64,000 nt of DNA from the NCBI GenBank assembly GCA_020809705.1, contig CP085828.1, positions 372,001-436,000 on the forward strand. The letters run 5' to 3'. Numbering within the stretch: position 1 is the stretch's first letter; the number at the start of each line of letters is the position of its first letter. The position numbers and the translations under genes were made by a program. Positions 11,401 through 21,200 of the stretch are shown here, one piece after another. Origin of the DNA: Calonectria ilicicola. Lineage: Eukaryota; Ascomycota; Sordariomycetes; Hypocreales; Nectriaceae. The notes under the pieces are model-generated. The model made no database searches and was not told where the DNA came from. It saw only the letters and a program-made list of their open reading frames with translations.

Positions 11401-11564
11401 GGGCAGTTGTCGATGTTAATCTCTTGACGCGGGAGGAGAACGCTCATGGGGTTCTCGCTATGGTGAAGTTGGTTGTCTCGATAGACAAGAGAGTTCGTGG
11501 CATCTACCAGAGGGACGGCGGCAAAAGCCATCCCGGCCAGCAGACGCCGGATGAGACACGTCAT
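3..11564 (-). CDS. giant secreted cysteine-module / mucin-like repeat protein (partial, 3' end outside window)
   Basis: Starting at the ATG whose first base is 11564, the minus strand is open for 3,854 codons to the left edge with no stop and no need for an intron. The frame checks out at both ends and in the middle. Residues 1-22 look like a signal peptide (RRLLAGMAFAAVPLVDA, then TNS). The order is then: about eight CG-x-C-x-G-x-C modules resembling Stig1/EB-type repeats (about 10640-11450); a Gly/Ser/Gln-rich linker with repeated NQGIEGLP and TTITTVI segments; four-cysteine modules separated by very long Ser/Thr/Ala/Gly/Gln/Pro mucin-like linkers (about 2500-8140); and finally a linker-free array of about 39 modules. 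The commonest module is C-x5-C-x5-C-x4-C, similar to Dickkopf-N/EB-like cysteine knots. I infer a heavily O-glycosylated, disulfide-rich cell-surface or secreted protein, possibly an adhesin or wall/effector-type glycoprotein. The C-terminus (GPI signal or not) lies outside the window. The function is unknown. Confidence 0.88.
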   Translation of the reverse strand, partial: MTCLIRRLLAGMAFAAVPLVDATNSLVYRDNQLHHSENPMSVLLPRQEINIDNCPESSLCVGGTCTTNVIGYDLFNCGYRDNRCRPGELCITGSCIPLNFSSTDPHNCGNSNKPCKTGQWCGEDGECKPIQIVVDPLHCGQDREPCEPGELCVNGVCIKLDIGNDPKNCGMLGEKCQPGNWCFDGICTPFNLGTNTQGCQHDDECALNAPCVEGICRPLIVGTDSYNCGPLGTNCTAGELCLGGDCRRLNLTKTEADGCGASKKPCDSGEVCYQDQCIPLHVGLDPSECGEHGLKCNKSQLCITGVCVNDLVDRYPPPPGLVYCVNQDAEGTGSSSGNSSPSENGGTTEVLPGGDNMNQIPGVTTIYGGGAGQNGVITKVITEILTENCHQDCTRVITELSTEVYTTTIWGPGGAAGQGGATGNNGGAAGGSGGGSSGGSSPVDVAGGAGGVSMTTITTVIDGTTVTITEPCTEDKGTAAPAQAQPTQGGVGGSTGGGTSGGTGGGSDGNQGIEGLPAGGATFITTITTVINDQTVTFTSTCTEDQGKPTQGSTGGGDNGEQGIEGLPSDGNQGAGTQGTGNQGTGNQGTGTSPGDNGNQGIEGNPSGNNPPGSSSGSSGSDNLGTGTNPTTSTCHPKCKTNQACLNHKCYNVGNPENCSNSKNPFSGLSFLLGLQKACPLNEVCLNGKCVPLTSPTYCNNGKKCPANTVCILKTCVPEGNPKSCKGKKCPKGQLCILGQCTPITPTTPTTPDTCAKNSDCGTGSVCKNGSCEIDIAGECNLNSDCQGGWICQDKTCVSPTATGKTTSKATTTSQACSTDNDCGVGGVCTNGSCEIDIQSECDLNSDCNGGWICSSSLCVPPGTTQATNAPATAGGTSTKPASRTTTKATTTGKPCSSDQDCGDGGVCTNGSCEIDIASECNLNSDCQGGWICSSSSCIPPSSTTAPMTGTMPQSSATATTSAPTPCTKDANCSVGQICGLGKTCIVPCSTNSDCPVGDVCKNGECGVGIAGECNLNSDCSGGWICENKVCVAPTGTSSSPATATTGPCKLNKDCTGGKVCRNGVCMTAPADQCTTDDQCGANSSCESGTCVTNCAETFDCDGTQICLGGSCIADIACEDDSWCAPDQKCIAGNCVPTVIATTLSLPVSFSTTRGPATASRSTTKTSASSTATSTPACALNKDCTEQEVCINGMCISAPTDCITNSQCGLNSICDNGTCKTQCSTSADCAGTLSCEGGFCVAGTDCTGPADCAPNEQCVNGICVVKPCILPTDCATGQTCLNGLCTITTPCSNNDDCKLDQICQAGTCITITPCVTSTDCPSGEVCKAGICAVNSLSSTSVTATRTSSTATVTSVRPTVTQSNAPQCAKDSDCQTGQTCDAGLCTCTMTTDCIGGVCDSGFCIAGTDCQDNSWCAPGQICQFGVCVDLPASASLTATSGTSSSARGSSSTTGQMNSSGSAAGQSSSSASSTTSQSSGTSTQTSSSAAATQTGAAAPVCATNNDCQTGQTCDNGQCTCKTTTDCNGGVCDSSFCIAGTDCTDNSFCAAGQVCQFGVCVTLPASASLTTTTGSSTSVGSSSSVGGQSSSSAAGQSSSSAAGQGSSSTAGQGSSSTAGQGSSSAAAQSSSTAGQASSTSATAGGSSSATGTQTSSSASASQTGAAAPVCATNNDCQTGQTCVNGQCTCKSTPDCTGGVCDSGFCIAGTDCTDDSFCAAGQVCQFGVCVTVSASVSISVPITGTTSSSSAQSSSSGAGQSSSSVAGQSSSSGSGQSSSSAAGQSSSSGAGQSSSSVAGQTSSSTAGQGSSSTAGQSSSAGQASSSAGAQSSSSVAGQASSSTVAGGSSSAAGTQTSSSAAASQTGAAGPVCATNNDCQTGQICVNGQCTCDTTTDCLGGICASGFCIAGTDCTDNSFCAPGQICQFGVCVAGPATSSTAAGQSSSSAQGQTSSSSAGGVSSTAPGQSSSSAGGASSSAQGQTSSSSAGGASSSAPGQSSSSAGGASSTAPGQSSSSTGGASSSAAATQTNLPTCSTNDECNPGQICQGGTCIVPVASSSAGGASSSAVGQSTSSSAAATQTNLPTCSTNDECNPGQICQGGTCIVPVASSSTGAASSTSAAASATSSSPATSQTSSPQCTVNTDCQSGFACQNGSCTCDTSADCNVGACQGSICIEGADCTADQDCAPGQICSGGQCIPRPPQSSTAVPPPQSTSVIPPPQSSSVAPPQSSSDVPPPQSSSDVPPPQSSSDVPPPQSSSVVPPPQSSSEAPPPQSSSVAPPQSSSVAPPPQSSSADPPQSSSVVPPPQSTSVVPPPQSSSSVAPPPQTSSVPPASTSSTGPVTTSCAVSTDCNAGQSCSGGICIEGDFCNDSSDCNPGQICQEGNCVPIPTSSSVAVASSTSQVASYSSSGQVQGSSSTTAAPAQTSSSAPVQSSSTGAGTPTSTTKPPSESCLSSADCQAGQICINAKCTCNAPADCGPGLTCQAGFCVLATSSTAVQATSSGTSVAPATSSSSVAQGSSSSSVAQTGSSSSAAQASSSSTAAQASSSSVAQASSTTAPPGGSSSTSASQSASASQSSAPQCTSDGDCKPGNACQNDKCTCFFDIDCNVGTCQEGFCTEGTPCSTNDQCAPGQICEGGQCVEGTASSSSAGAGSSSSAAQSSSSGSVAQTSSSSGSVSGASSSTGTQGGSSSTSASGASSSSSGAQSSSSGSATQTGSSGSASAGSSSTSAQGSSSSSGAGSSSSAAESSSSSESVSGTASSTSGQTGSSSSAGQSSSSGTTSGTTSGATSGGSTAPSGTISSTAGPTTTCIVTSDCNPGQSCSGGICIEGAGCTDDTDCNPGQICLNGNCVSETSSATGPTSTSGSVTVSSSSGSSSSASGSSGSSSVSGSPSVSGSTSGSVPASGSTISGTTSGATAGSTSGSATASASETSGSTSGSASGSATVSGSTSDSSTASGTTTSGSTSASGSVSATSGSTSGASSGSSGTGSSATGTSTSGSVSGSSGTSSATSSSASSSSTSLPVAQCSTNDECAPGQICRGGKCTCTQTAECETGQTCQAGFCITGSCSTDSDCGSGRKCQNGTCVLSGTCATNADCIFGQSCQNGSCTCTGNSDCAPSQTCQSGICIAGCTTSTDCNPNQTCQSGTCANNCISTTDCGPNQTCRSGVCVNDCTASADCSANQTCQGGTCANNCSASAPCPANQTCQNGVCANNCSTNSQCDTDQTCQAGVCVQNQCITDSQCAANQVCRAGDCANKCTTNSNCAANQTCQSGACVNGCTTSSDCNPNQTCQAQVCEDNCLTTNDCPLGQSCQSGVCTNGSQCTADTQCQTGQTCQLGTCIKSCTTVADCSAGQICQQGSCVTRQCSTAADCSPGQLCQNEVCTNGSQCSTNGQCPSGESCQSGTCLEPCTQDANCGPGQHCQSGFCTPDSCSTQGDCAEGQTCQSGTCTNGTQCSANSDCQTGQVCQSGTCFNPCTSNADCPGQTCQANICVPTGCTTSNDCATGQTCQSGTCTNGSQCSANSDCTPGEACRSGTCLPACTTSSDCNVGQSCQAGICTNGTSCTSNSNCSANQTCESGTCFNNCSGTTGCAPGETCTNSICLLTSCSTDSDCAQGQSCEAGKCTNGTQCTATSGCATNQTCTSGTCFNNCTTNTQCGVGQSCQNGICTDGTQCTTTGGCNAYQTCQSGTCFDKCASNGECAPGQSCSGGICVNGTQCTANSQCPSGDTCQSGTCMQACTDTTQCEGGQNCLGEICTASGCLKNTDCARGQTCKAGECTNGNQCTTNADCIVPGYTCQSGTCLTSPCTSNANCQLGQRCFLGNCVDGTDCTTNAQCSTGQRCVLGSCLSCITNLDC
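4820..4900 (-). repeat. three exact 27-bp in-frame repeats
   Basis: Three identical 27-bp units occupy 4820-4846, 4847-4873 and 4874-4900. Each encodes nine residues of the PPPQSSSDV type in a longer run of PPPQSSS variants (about 4600-4970). Perfect identity implies recent expansion or slippage, so repeat number is probably polymorphic between strains. Confidence 0.9.
5245..5512 (-). repeat. recent 156-bp in-frame duplication containing one cysteine module
   Basis: The 112 bp at 5245-5356 recur at 5401-5512 with only about three substitutions, offset by 156 bp (52 codons). Each copy encodes one module (NLPTCSTNDECNPGQIC core) plus flanking Ser/Ala linker. This catches the gene in the act of adding a module and its linker together. 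Confidence 0.85.
5787..7470 (-). repeat. four copies of a compound cysteine cassette of about 60 residues
   Basis: Near 5787-5975, 6391-6577, 6893-7080 and 7288-7470 the gene encodes the same compound cassette: a CATNNDC/CAKDSDC module, then CxCxxTTDC...GGVCDSGFC, then GTDC..NSFCA.GQ.CQFGVC. Ser/Gln/Ala/Gly linkers (GQSSSSAA, GQGSSSTA and similar) separate the copies. The order of the three sub-modules is constant, so the cassette duplicated as a block. Confidence 0.8.
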
Positions 11565-14500
11565 TTTGGCCGACGATACTGTAGTCGTTTATCGTTCAGG
11601 TGGCCAACCTGGTGTTGAGACGACCTCTAGCTCTCGCGGTCGAGCATGCTATGTTTCCTATATAGATTCTACCATTGTGGCTCCCTTGCTCGTTTTCATT
11701 TCCCGGACGGGAAGAACGGACCCATCCTACTGGGCGGGTTCTGATCCAACTGCCCATGCCAGTTTCGGGCTATTCCCATCCAGCCCAGTTCCATTCCAGC
11801 CGACCCTCGTCCCCGCTCAATAAGCAGCACCCGGCGGCGCAGCTGTAGTGAGCTGGCGTTTGGGACGCATCTAGACTGGCTGTTTCTCGCATGGGCCCAA
11901 ACAAACTCTGGACTGCCTGTCCAGAGGTGCAATACAGAACCCTATTTTCCGAACACCATCCGCCCGTTTTCCACCTTTGTATGGCCCCAAAGGTCGAGTC
12001 ACTTCACATCATTGCCCGGGGCAGAGGTTGATGGGGCCTTTACACAATGGCGAGCACAAGGTTCGCGTGGGCTTTGCTTTCAAGGTTCAATCGCTGCTCC
12101 AGGAGGCGTTCGCCAGCAGTCACACGGGAGAGGGTGCCGGAACAAAGCGTGCATGGTTCGGCCGAGCGATAGGCACGCGAGGCCTGCAGAAAAATCCAAG
12201 ACACTGTCTTATTCACGGGCGATATCCGAGCCAACGGCCAGCTGCTTGCGTACCAACTGCCAAGGACAACATCGAGGGAGACTGTTTGTTGTGTGCGGCG
12301 TTGCCCAGACAGCATGTGTAGGACAGATATCAGAAGCCATGTATGGGAACGTTCACTCTCTACGCAATGGAAACTGGCTGCGGACGAAAGGGCGTGGGGA
12401 GGCCCAGGGGCGTGGTTGAGCCGACCGTTCGCTCAGGGTAGTGCGAGGGCTCAAAGCATATACTCGTGGGTTGCGCCAATCTAAAGCCATAAAACGCGAC
12501 GTGGGATATTTCTGCTTGTTTGGGACAAGGCCTGACGGTGCTGAATAGTAAAGCGAAGTTTAAACACGACGCGTCCTGCAAAAGAAGACGCGGTAACAGC
12601 ACCGTGGGGAATAGTCTTTTGCTGGCAGCTTGACAGCTCACAGCTCCCTCCGCTTGGCCAATCTCGCCAATCGAGTGGCGGCCTCTATTTACGTCACCGC
12701 GGAATGCGGAATGCGCTGCCATGGTCCGCTCTAGTCCAGATCGGGCCTCCAAATACATCCGTTTTCCAAGCTTGATCGCCGACAATGGCTGCCAAGCCCA
12801 ACATCTCGCCGACTTTGGACAGATGATTTGCAGCCTCGACTTGGTTTATGCATGCATAGTGTTGGCCAAAGGGCGTGGATTTTTGCCACCCAGACACATC
12901 TTCAGCTTCACTCTCAGTCACAAGCATACTCGAAATCCCCAACAAGGAATTTTATCATTATCATCCATCAAATCCATAGTTTGTGGTGAAGAAAAAAAAG
13001 GCCTCCCACGCCAGTCCTGATATTGCTTACAAAAATTGCTAAAAAGCTTTCAATTCATGCTTCATATCAACTCTCAATTCTAGCAAATACCAACCATCAA
13101 CCAATCCTCATCCTACCCTATACAACCCGATGGCCCGAAAAACGAGCTAAAATCGGAGTGGTGACCTCATCAAAGGCCTTGACTTGTTTGTGGCGCATCC
13201 AACTCGATGATTTCATTGGCGCGCAATCTGAACTGGCATCGAGACACTGCGGCTGAATCACCTAATTCCTTCCAATGTGTGGTGTGGAGATTAGGCATGT
13301 TCCGAGCCACTGCACACAGATCCACTGTCTTGGCCAGACAGACCTTCTTTGCCCTTCTTTTGTTCCCCTTTTCTTCGCTTATTTTCGTACTTTGTTATGT
13401 CTCATTTTCCCTATATTTATTTTCCACTGCTCTTTTATCCATCCGCATAGTTGCTTCTTCTTTGGGTCAAGTGTAATGTGTGCATGTATGCTGTCTGATA
13501 GAGCAGGTTACAAATTTCCACTAGTTAATTCACACACTAACCAACCCTCTTCACTTTGATGAGGGCATCTTATATTTCTCCTAGGAATTCAGCGTAATCT
13601 GCCAGATACGACGAGTCCCTCTGCTGTAATTTTTCTTCTCGCCCTCCTTTTTATCCAACAAAACCAGCGTGTTTCCCCACAGTGTTCCATGACGGTCGAG
13701 TAAACCTGCTCCCTCAGAAAATATATCCAGAAGATGAATTCGTACCCAAATGATGACCATCACTCCTTCGCGGCCACGCCGAGAGGTCGGGGAGTAACTG
13801 AGAACTGACTCAAAGTCTTACTCTTCTGCTCGGAACCAACGAAACCAGGGGCTTTTTTGAGCTCCCAATTGAGGGGGACTTTGAGTTTGAAGCTCCGGAC
13901 AATGTGGGCGATCGCGGCGCCTTCCTTTCGGGTGGGTTGATACCCGTTCCGGCCCGCTCACAGATTTTGCTGTGGGGCGACTTCGGAAGACGGAAAGTGT
14001 CTTTATAACGCCAGCTGTAGCATGTATTATAAGAAAATCCAGACGTCTATCTTATTTCTTGTCATGTTGGCCACAACACCAGAGATTCTGAAGCCTGGGG
14101 CATTTATATTCCTGCAAAAGACTAGTCTGGACCAATCTGCGAATTGCTGCCACTTCTACGCCGTAGACATTCAACTTCACCGAATGGCAAAATTTCCCTC
14201 CTTCTCAACTCGATTCGTAGCCACTACTCCACTCTTTCCAATATATTCAATAATTATCGCAAGGTCCAAATAACTGCCTTTTTGGCGTATTTTGTCACAA
14301 TTATTAGGGGCCAAGGCTTGGCAGTGGGCTTGAAGATTGGGGCTTTTGGCTGAAAGAAAAGAAAAAAAAACGCCTTCGAGGGACCACAGAGTGTATTACG
14401 AAACAATCCCGCTTTAAACAACTTCTTGAAGAGGGGACGCCACTCATTATGTATAGGATCTACAACAATCAACCTTGTTTATTTCCTAGTCCGGCTCTGA

Positions 14501-17500
14501 GCGTCAGGCACATGTTTCCTGAGAGTAAAGGAGCACCGCAGAACAATGGCTGCACTCTGCTCCGAAGTCGTCGCGGCCCGACCCCAGGGTGTCGCGATCG
14601 CTATAGCCGGCCACAAGAAATTTATTGACACACAGTCACCATCTTGATGCTCATTGCACGCCAAATCTTGCAATATTGTGTCAAAGTATTTCTTTGCCAC
14701 TCCGTCCAATGAGTCAGGGCATCCAGATACAAGCAGATAAAAGACGAGGAATATCCGCTTGCATCCTCCGTCATTCATCCCACCGAACTGCCGATCGGCT
14801 ACCTTCCCGTCGCTGCCACGGACCTAAAGTTCCGCAATGCTTGCACGGGCCGTCATGCAATAGGCGTTGACTCAGATTCCGGGATTTTGTTTATTTCTCA
14901 TTGCACACTGCACCTCTTCCAGACCAGCCTCGATAACTTTGGCGGCGCCTCTCGAGACCCATTAGTAATTGCCAATCGCCACAGAAGACCTGTTCTATGA
15001 AACAGTGAAACATTCATTGATGGACAGTTGGGAAACGAGCTCGAGCCAGGCTGTCCACCCATCCCAATGCACCGCTGGCCTGGAAGCATTCCATCGAGAC
15101 CCGCCAAATTTCCGACATGACACTCTTAATAGCAGACACTTGCTTCTTTAAACTCGGCTTTCTTATGACCCGTAATTGCCAGTTACACCGTTGCCTTGTG
15201 GATTCCAAGTAAATAAAAACAACCACCACATCATCGGTCATAACCTGGGCCGTTTGACCCCAGAAGATTTGTCATGCAGATCATGTCCCTGGCGAGCGTT
15301 CCTATTCAAGCCCACGAGTGCTTTACTTTGTGTTTTAATACAATCTGTCAACACGCCTTGCATCCAGACTGGTGTCCATGTTGCGTATCGACTTAGTGAG
15401 CATATCTTGAGAGCCGGTATTGATGCCAAGCTTCGTTTCCATAAGATGCAGTCAATGATGTTGCAAACAATGCGAATCCGATGACTACGGTTGCTTGATT
15501 TGTCGGAAGTGGTTCACAATGTATTCAATATTGTCGAAATAGGGGTAGATACCGAAACCAAAACGGCTTCAACAAAGTAATTCCCAATTGATCTCAAGAG
15601 CGCCTGGTGCTGTACTTCCAGTGCCTATTAATGTCCTTTTGATGACTAGCTCTATAGTCTTTGCAAGATATCGCGCCATTTGGCTACTGCAATCCATGTC
15701 CAATCATTTTACTACTCAAACCACGTGTGGTTTTTAAGGTCGTCTTCCTTATCGTTCAAAGGGCCCTGAGCTTATCCCCACGTAGTGGTACGCCCAAGAC
15801 CTGTGTTCTTCCAGAGAAAGCAATGCACCGACCAAATCAATGTGCAAAGGTCAATTCATTCCTCAAAAATTCATGTGGCCTCCCACACTTGTGCTTCCCA
15901 ATCTCGCTAAGAATACGATCTCAATATTGCATACGCATGTATTCCAAGCTCCTCCCTCAGAGACAGCCATCCCCCATCCCGAGATTTTCGTGCTGGTCTT
16001 TTTTTGCCACTGGCTACGCCACCCATAAATGCCACACCCGGCGAGCTAGACCATGGTGCCCGGCTAGCCAAGCGGTGGAGTTCATCTAGGCAATTCGAGC
16101 ATGTGTCTTGGAACTTGGCGCGCCCCCTCGTCCAGCTCCCGACGATCCAAGGGCCCAGCTGAGGGGAATGCCAGTGCGACAGCGCCGGTTTCTTAGCGGT
16201 GCGACTTGGTCAATCACGTCCAGTTGTCTCAATCCAGTGACCTGGTTACTTTGCCTCCACTGAAGCCACAAGCCCATGGTTTGGTCAATCTAGGAGCATA
16301 AAATCCTGGATTTCACTGGCAATTTTTGGCCACGGTGGCGATGACCGAAAACGGCCTGGCGATTGATGTACCCTAGAACAATGAAGATTCACTCAGTCGC
16401 AGACCACGGATCTCGCAAGCCACCAGTCGCACATCAACTTTCTCGGCTCGTGATCCGATAAACCACTGCTTCATAATTTCCGTGAGAGTATTGGCTGGTA
16501 CCGGCCTGTTTGTTGATAATACTACGTCATGGTCAACCAGCACTCTCGCTGGTGCTGTGTGTGGGCCTGTTGACTCGATCCACTAGATTCAGATTTCAGC
16601 TCAGTTGGTAAGCAGAGGTCCACAAGTCTGTCTTCAATACCACTGGATTTCCAATTACGCGGAAGCATGCAAAGTTATTTGGGTTCTGGGACTAGATCGA
16701 TCATTGACGAGGCCAAGCCATTAGCCCATTCTTCCTCGAAACATTGGTAGCAACGAGCAGCTCCCAATTGTGAGCTTATCGTCTTCAAGGTGGTCTAGAT
16801 TTCCATGTAAGGGAGTCGGTGTGACAACAGGGGTCTCAAAAAATAAGGTGGCAAAAGAGGGCTTGCATCGGGGAGAGATCTGGGCCAGATTGATCTCATC
16901 TTAAGGGAACTGCTGCTCAAGCTAAGACAAGGGATGGGTGTTTGGATGGACACATGATACCGCCATCTGTGTATTCGCCGTTGGCAAGCATGCCTGCATA
17001 AGAAGCATAAATAATGACGCTTGACACATCCAGGAACCCATCGCCATATCCAACTACTACTGAATAATTGTTGTATCCAAATATGTCATTCCTATCCCAA
17101 ATTCTCGGTAAAGCATTTTTATTTTATCGTCTATACTATTTATTTATGATCAATATCAATGTTTCTTCTTAATATGTCAGTCTTGTGGGCCCTTTTCATC
17201 TTTGTTGAGGTAGATTTCTGAATTACGCGAGCCAAGCTGCCATTGCAAATCCAGGCCTGAACCGCCCCAAAGTTTGGAGCGCCATCCACAAACTTTGAGC
17301 ATTTTGACGATTACATGGAAGCACCATCAATTCCTCTAATTGGTCGTCTTGTATCTCGCTAAGCTTCTGGGCAAACCAGAGTCGCTTAACGAGCAGTTGA
17401 ATGAACTCAACCTTCCCATCAGTGCGGGGTTGTCGGCGATCTACGATCACCACCCACAACAACGGCGATCAGCACACTTACTCTTGCGTATCTCCTCTGA

Positions 17501-18271
17501 CGGATTTAGCTAGGATCCCCTTGGCAAAGTCTCTTCATTCTAAAAATGGCACTGAGGCTTCCCCGGAAGTCGCTTCCCCGTCTCCATATCCAATGTGGTT
17601 AGGCTTTGACCACGTCAACTTAAAATGAAGGGGTGGTTACAAGAATTTAATGACCCCCCTCTATTAGACTTTATAAGACCCTTACAATTAGCCATGTGCT
17701 TGTCGAAAGGTGTTAGGGGATCTAAGTGGATGACAAATTACAAGTCCAGTAATGATACGATCTCATGAGTGACCATGCCGCGGTGAAGATCGGAGCGATG
17801 ATTGTATTTTGCAATACAACACTCGAAATATTGTTCTCTCTTTACGTTTTTCTATTATTTTTTTAGAATAATTATTACTTATGAAATAGCTATAATTCGC
17901 GTCTGTTAATATAAGTAAGCATTGTGATTCTTAGCTTAAATTCGAGCAGAATTAGTTTTGGCTGCGGCGGCCCCGATGTTCACTAATTAATAAGGGACTG
18001 TGGATGGAGGCTGCACGATATCTTAAATGCCTGGATAATCAAGCGTTGTAGGTAACTGCGGGAAGGTTGATGCTTCAAGCCCCATCTCATACATAAGGCA
18101 TTAGCATACTAGCTTCAATCGCCATCTATACTTGCTGTAGGGGAAGTGATTGCAGTAAGAGTCTAAACATGCTGATAACGATAGACTATGAAATACCTCT
18201 AATAGCAATTATTTTGTGGTAACTTTATTGTTTACTTTAGACGCAGATGCATTGCATGTGGTTGATCAATC
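11565..18271. other. 6.7-kb gene-free interval
   Basis: I find no supported gene between the start of the giant cysteine-module gene and the 3' end of the MBL-like gene. Open frames here are short (all under 145 codons), overlap on both strands, and lack recognisable domains or coherent splice sites. The first 1 kb should hold the promoter of the giant gene. AT-rich patches occur at about 17080-17180 and 17800-17960. A D-arm-like string at about 16600 is not part of a complete tRNA. Unannotated non-coding RNA or decayed transposon sequence is possible but not recognisable by eye. Confidence 0.6.
11658..11665 (-). promoter_or_regulatory. possible TATA box of the giant cysteine-module gene
   Basis: The palindrome CTATATAG lies about 95 bp upstream of the ATG at 11564, a normal position for a fungal TATA element. 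No other core element is obvious, so this rests on motif and spacing only. Confidence 0.4.
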
Positions 18272-21200
18272 CTACCATCGACCCCTATCATATGACCGAC
18301 CCATCATGCAAACCAAATGTTCCCACGTGCGTCCATTGCAAATACATTTATCTTCCACCGGTTGTGGAGTAGGCTTTTCGGGTGGGTCGAGCTCCATGAA
18401 TCTGTTTCTGATGTTTTCCGTGTCTACTCCACGACAAAGAAGCGCTTTCACAAGCTCCTTAGAATACTTCTTTGCATTCATCCAGACAATTATTTTGGCA
18501 AACTCGACTGGATGATCTAGAATGAAATCCGCCACAGCCGGTAAATTATTGCGGACGAACTCAAAAAGCCAATTGACGAGGGCTTCCAGATTTGGAACGT
18601 CAAACATCATCCTCACCGATATTTCGGGTAGGTCTATCTCGTCCAAAGAAGAGCCTGTATCGCCTATCATAATACGGACCTTAGTTGAGATGGTTGCCTC
18701 GATACCGGGTTCACTGTCTCCATCAGTGGTGCTAAGGTTGATGTTGAAAGAATACTTGAACTTGAGTACTCTATCAAATATCAAGTCAACAAGTTTTCCG
18801 CAGCCATTGGGGTCCTTTCTCTCAGAAGCATCATATAGAGCTTTATCCAGGGCCAAGTTTTCCCATATTTTCTCGACATTCAAACCAGTGACCCAGAAGC
18901 GGCCGTTGTAATACGCGATTCGCACACTTGACTCAGCCTTTCCTACTTGGTCTGCTGCTCCATCGTATGTATGAGAACCGTTCCATTCGTTACTGGAGGC
19001 TAAATAAGCTATAGTGCAGGAGAATTCTTTTGTTTGGAACAAGGAAACTTTGGCATTGATTTCGAAACGTGTCTGTATTTGTTAAAACAAAGCCGCCCAA
19101 AATAGTTAGATCTCTTACCTTGCCTACACCATATTGGTCATCATCACGTTTATTCCAGACATATACCAGGTCCGGCCCCTTTTCATTACCTGTACTTGAT
19201 TTAGGGTCTCTTTGAGAAAGCTTCAGCCATCCTCTATCAATGGGCGTCTCCATTGTGCCGGTTATCTTAAGTCCAGCCCTTTTTGGCAATAGATGCACGA
19301 TAACATCAGCCTTGAACCAAAATACACTCATCGAAGCCCGAATGTTGAATCCCGGTAGATATTCCAAGCTAGAATCATTTGGGTCAATGAGTGGGTTTTC
19401 CTTCTCTTTAAGAAAGGAGTAATAAATGATCCCTTGGTGAAATTGGATGGGAGGATAGGACCGGCTGGGCCATTGCCTCACATCGGAAAGTTCCTCCATG
19501 TGATTTACAATACCTTCAGAAATCTTTTCGATAGGTAGAATGTCATTAAATATGACGGAAAGGACTTTTGGCTTTCCAGCATAGAAGAGAAGTTGCGCCT
19601 TGAGGTCTAAATCTGCAATTTTGACTTGTCCCTCCACCCTGAACGAAGACTTTTGGGCCGGAACCGAGCCTGACCCTGAAGAATCTTGGGGATTTATAGA
19701 ACCCTCAAATTTTAGGATCTTAAATTGCAGGCCAAAAATCCCCCCAAACGGATCTTTTATCACTGTTTCGCCCCCATTCTGATAGGATAAAGAAACCATG
19801 ACGTCTGCCCCTTCCTTCGTGATATCAGTGTGAGCAATCAAGGCCAGGACAGTGTCGGTATTGGGAAGTCTGAATTCTAGATCAGAGTCGAGACTTAGTG
19901 TTGGGACTCCTTTCGAATTTTGTGATGCTGCTTTATTTGGGGAAAAGGTTCCACGACAGGCCTTCAGTGTAATTGCTCCACCTGCGAACACAAGTTCTGT
20001 GATAGTGACCCCGAATAAAGTCTCTCCACGATTGATTTGAGCCGATAGAATAATCAATGGTGACTTCCCTTGCTCTATTGTTCCCTTCAGTGCATTCGTC
20101 AAGTCTTTGTTTCCATCAAGTGAAATCACAGCCTGAAATTGCGCACCGGGTGTAATCTGTTTTGGTCCTGGTGATGAAAACAACAAATCAGAAACAACAG
20201 TCAATCCTATGTCTTTCTGATCAAAAGCCCTTTCATTTAGTGGAAATCTGTTGAATTCTTCCGAAACGATCATGGCGTTATCAATGATTGGCTTCAAGTC
20301 CGTTTCAACCCAAGTTGAGGAGGAGAAGAACGCTGTTACTGAGCGAAAGTTGAAGTGCTCACTTAGGTCTCCTGCAAGTTCTTTCCAAAGCTTTGAGGGA
20401 TCGTCCAATCCTATGGCCACAAGGTATTGATTCTCTCGGCTTTCCTCTGGTACTTTTGATTGACATCCTATAACCGCCACACCACCAATATTCGAGATTG
20501 AACCTGTGAAGAGAATGGCTGAAGTGTCAAAGTCAAGATACATCGCTGCATTGGCATCGAGTGATAGTTCGACACCGCCACTTGGACTAATTTCATCCCA
20601 ATTCCCATGGTCAGATGAAATATTTCCGACTAAAGCTTTGATATCGTCGTTGACCTTGGTTAGAGTACCGGAGGTCCCCTTTGAAAGTCTTGCCGCAAGA
20701 ATCGGCTTCTTTCTTGTACAAATTTGCATTGCACCAACCATAGACACAAATGGGCCAAAACTAGTTTTCCCGCTGATGGCGGCCATCCACGTAGGGTGTT
20801 CTTGTTCAGTAACAGAAACATGACATTCTAATCCACCAAAGCTGATCTCAAGACTACCAAACTTGACGTTCCATGCGGTAGCATCAATCTGAGCAGAGAG
20901 GGTTCCAGATTGGCCACGTATGAATGAGACTTCGCCTGATACAACGGGGAGAGTTGTTGGCACCCCAGAGCTGGGTGATATGACGATGGTTTCTGCATTA
21001 GGCAGGAGTCTTGCTGCCAAGCTATCAAAAGAAGGGTAACTAGAATGAACTTTCTCGGACGGTTGGGATGCAATGGAGAATCTACCCCAGTAGCGTTCTC
21101 CTTCGTCTGCGTGCTTGAAGGTCACTGGTATTTCTACCCCAGTAAGAAGTTTGACAACCCCACCGAATGTTGCCAACGTAGCATTGTCAGTATGGGTGTA

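Noticed and set aside
16585..16660. tRNA gene, from a D-arm-like AGCTCAGTTGGTAAGC string
   Set aside because: No matching acceptor stem, anticodon loop or GTTCGAATC-type T-arm follows at the right distance.
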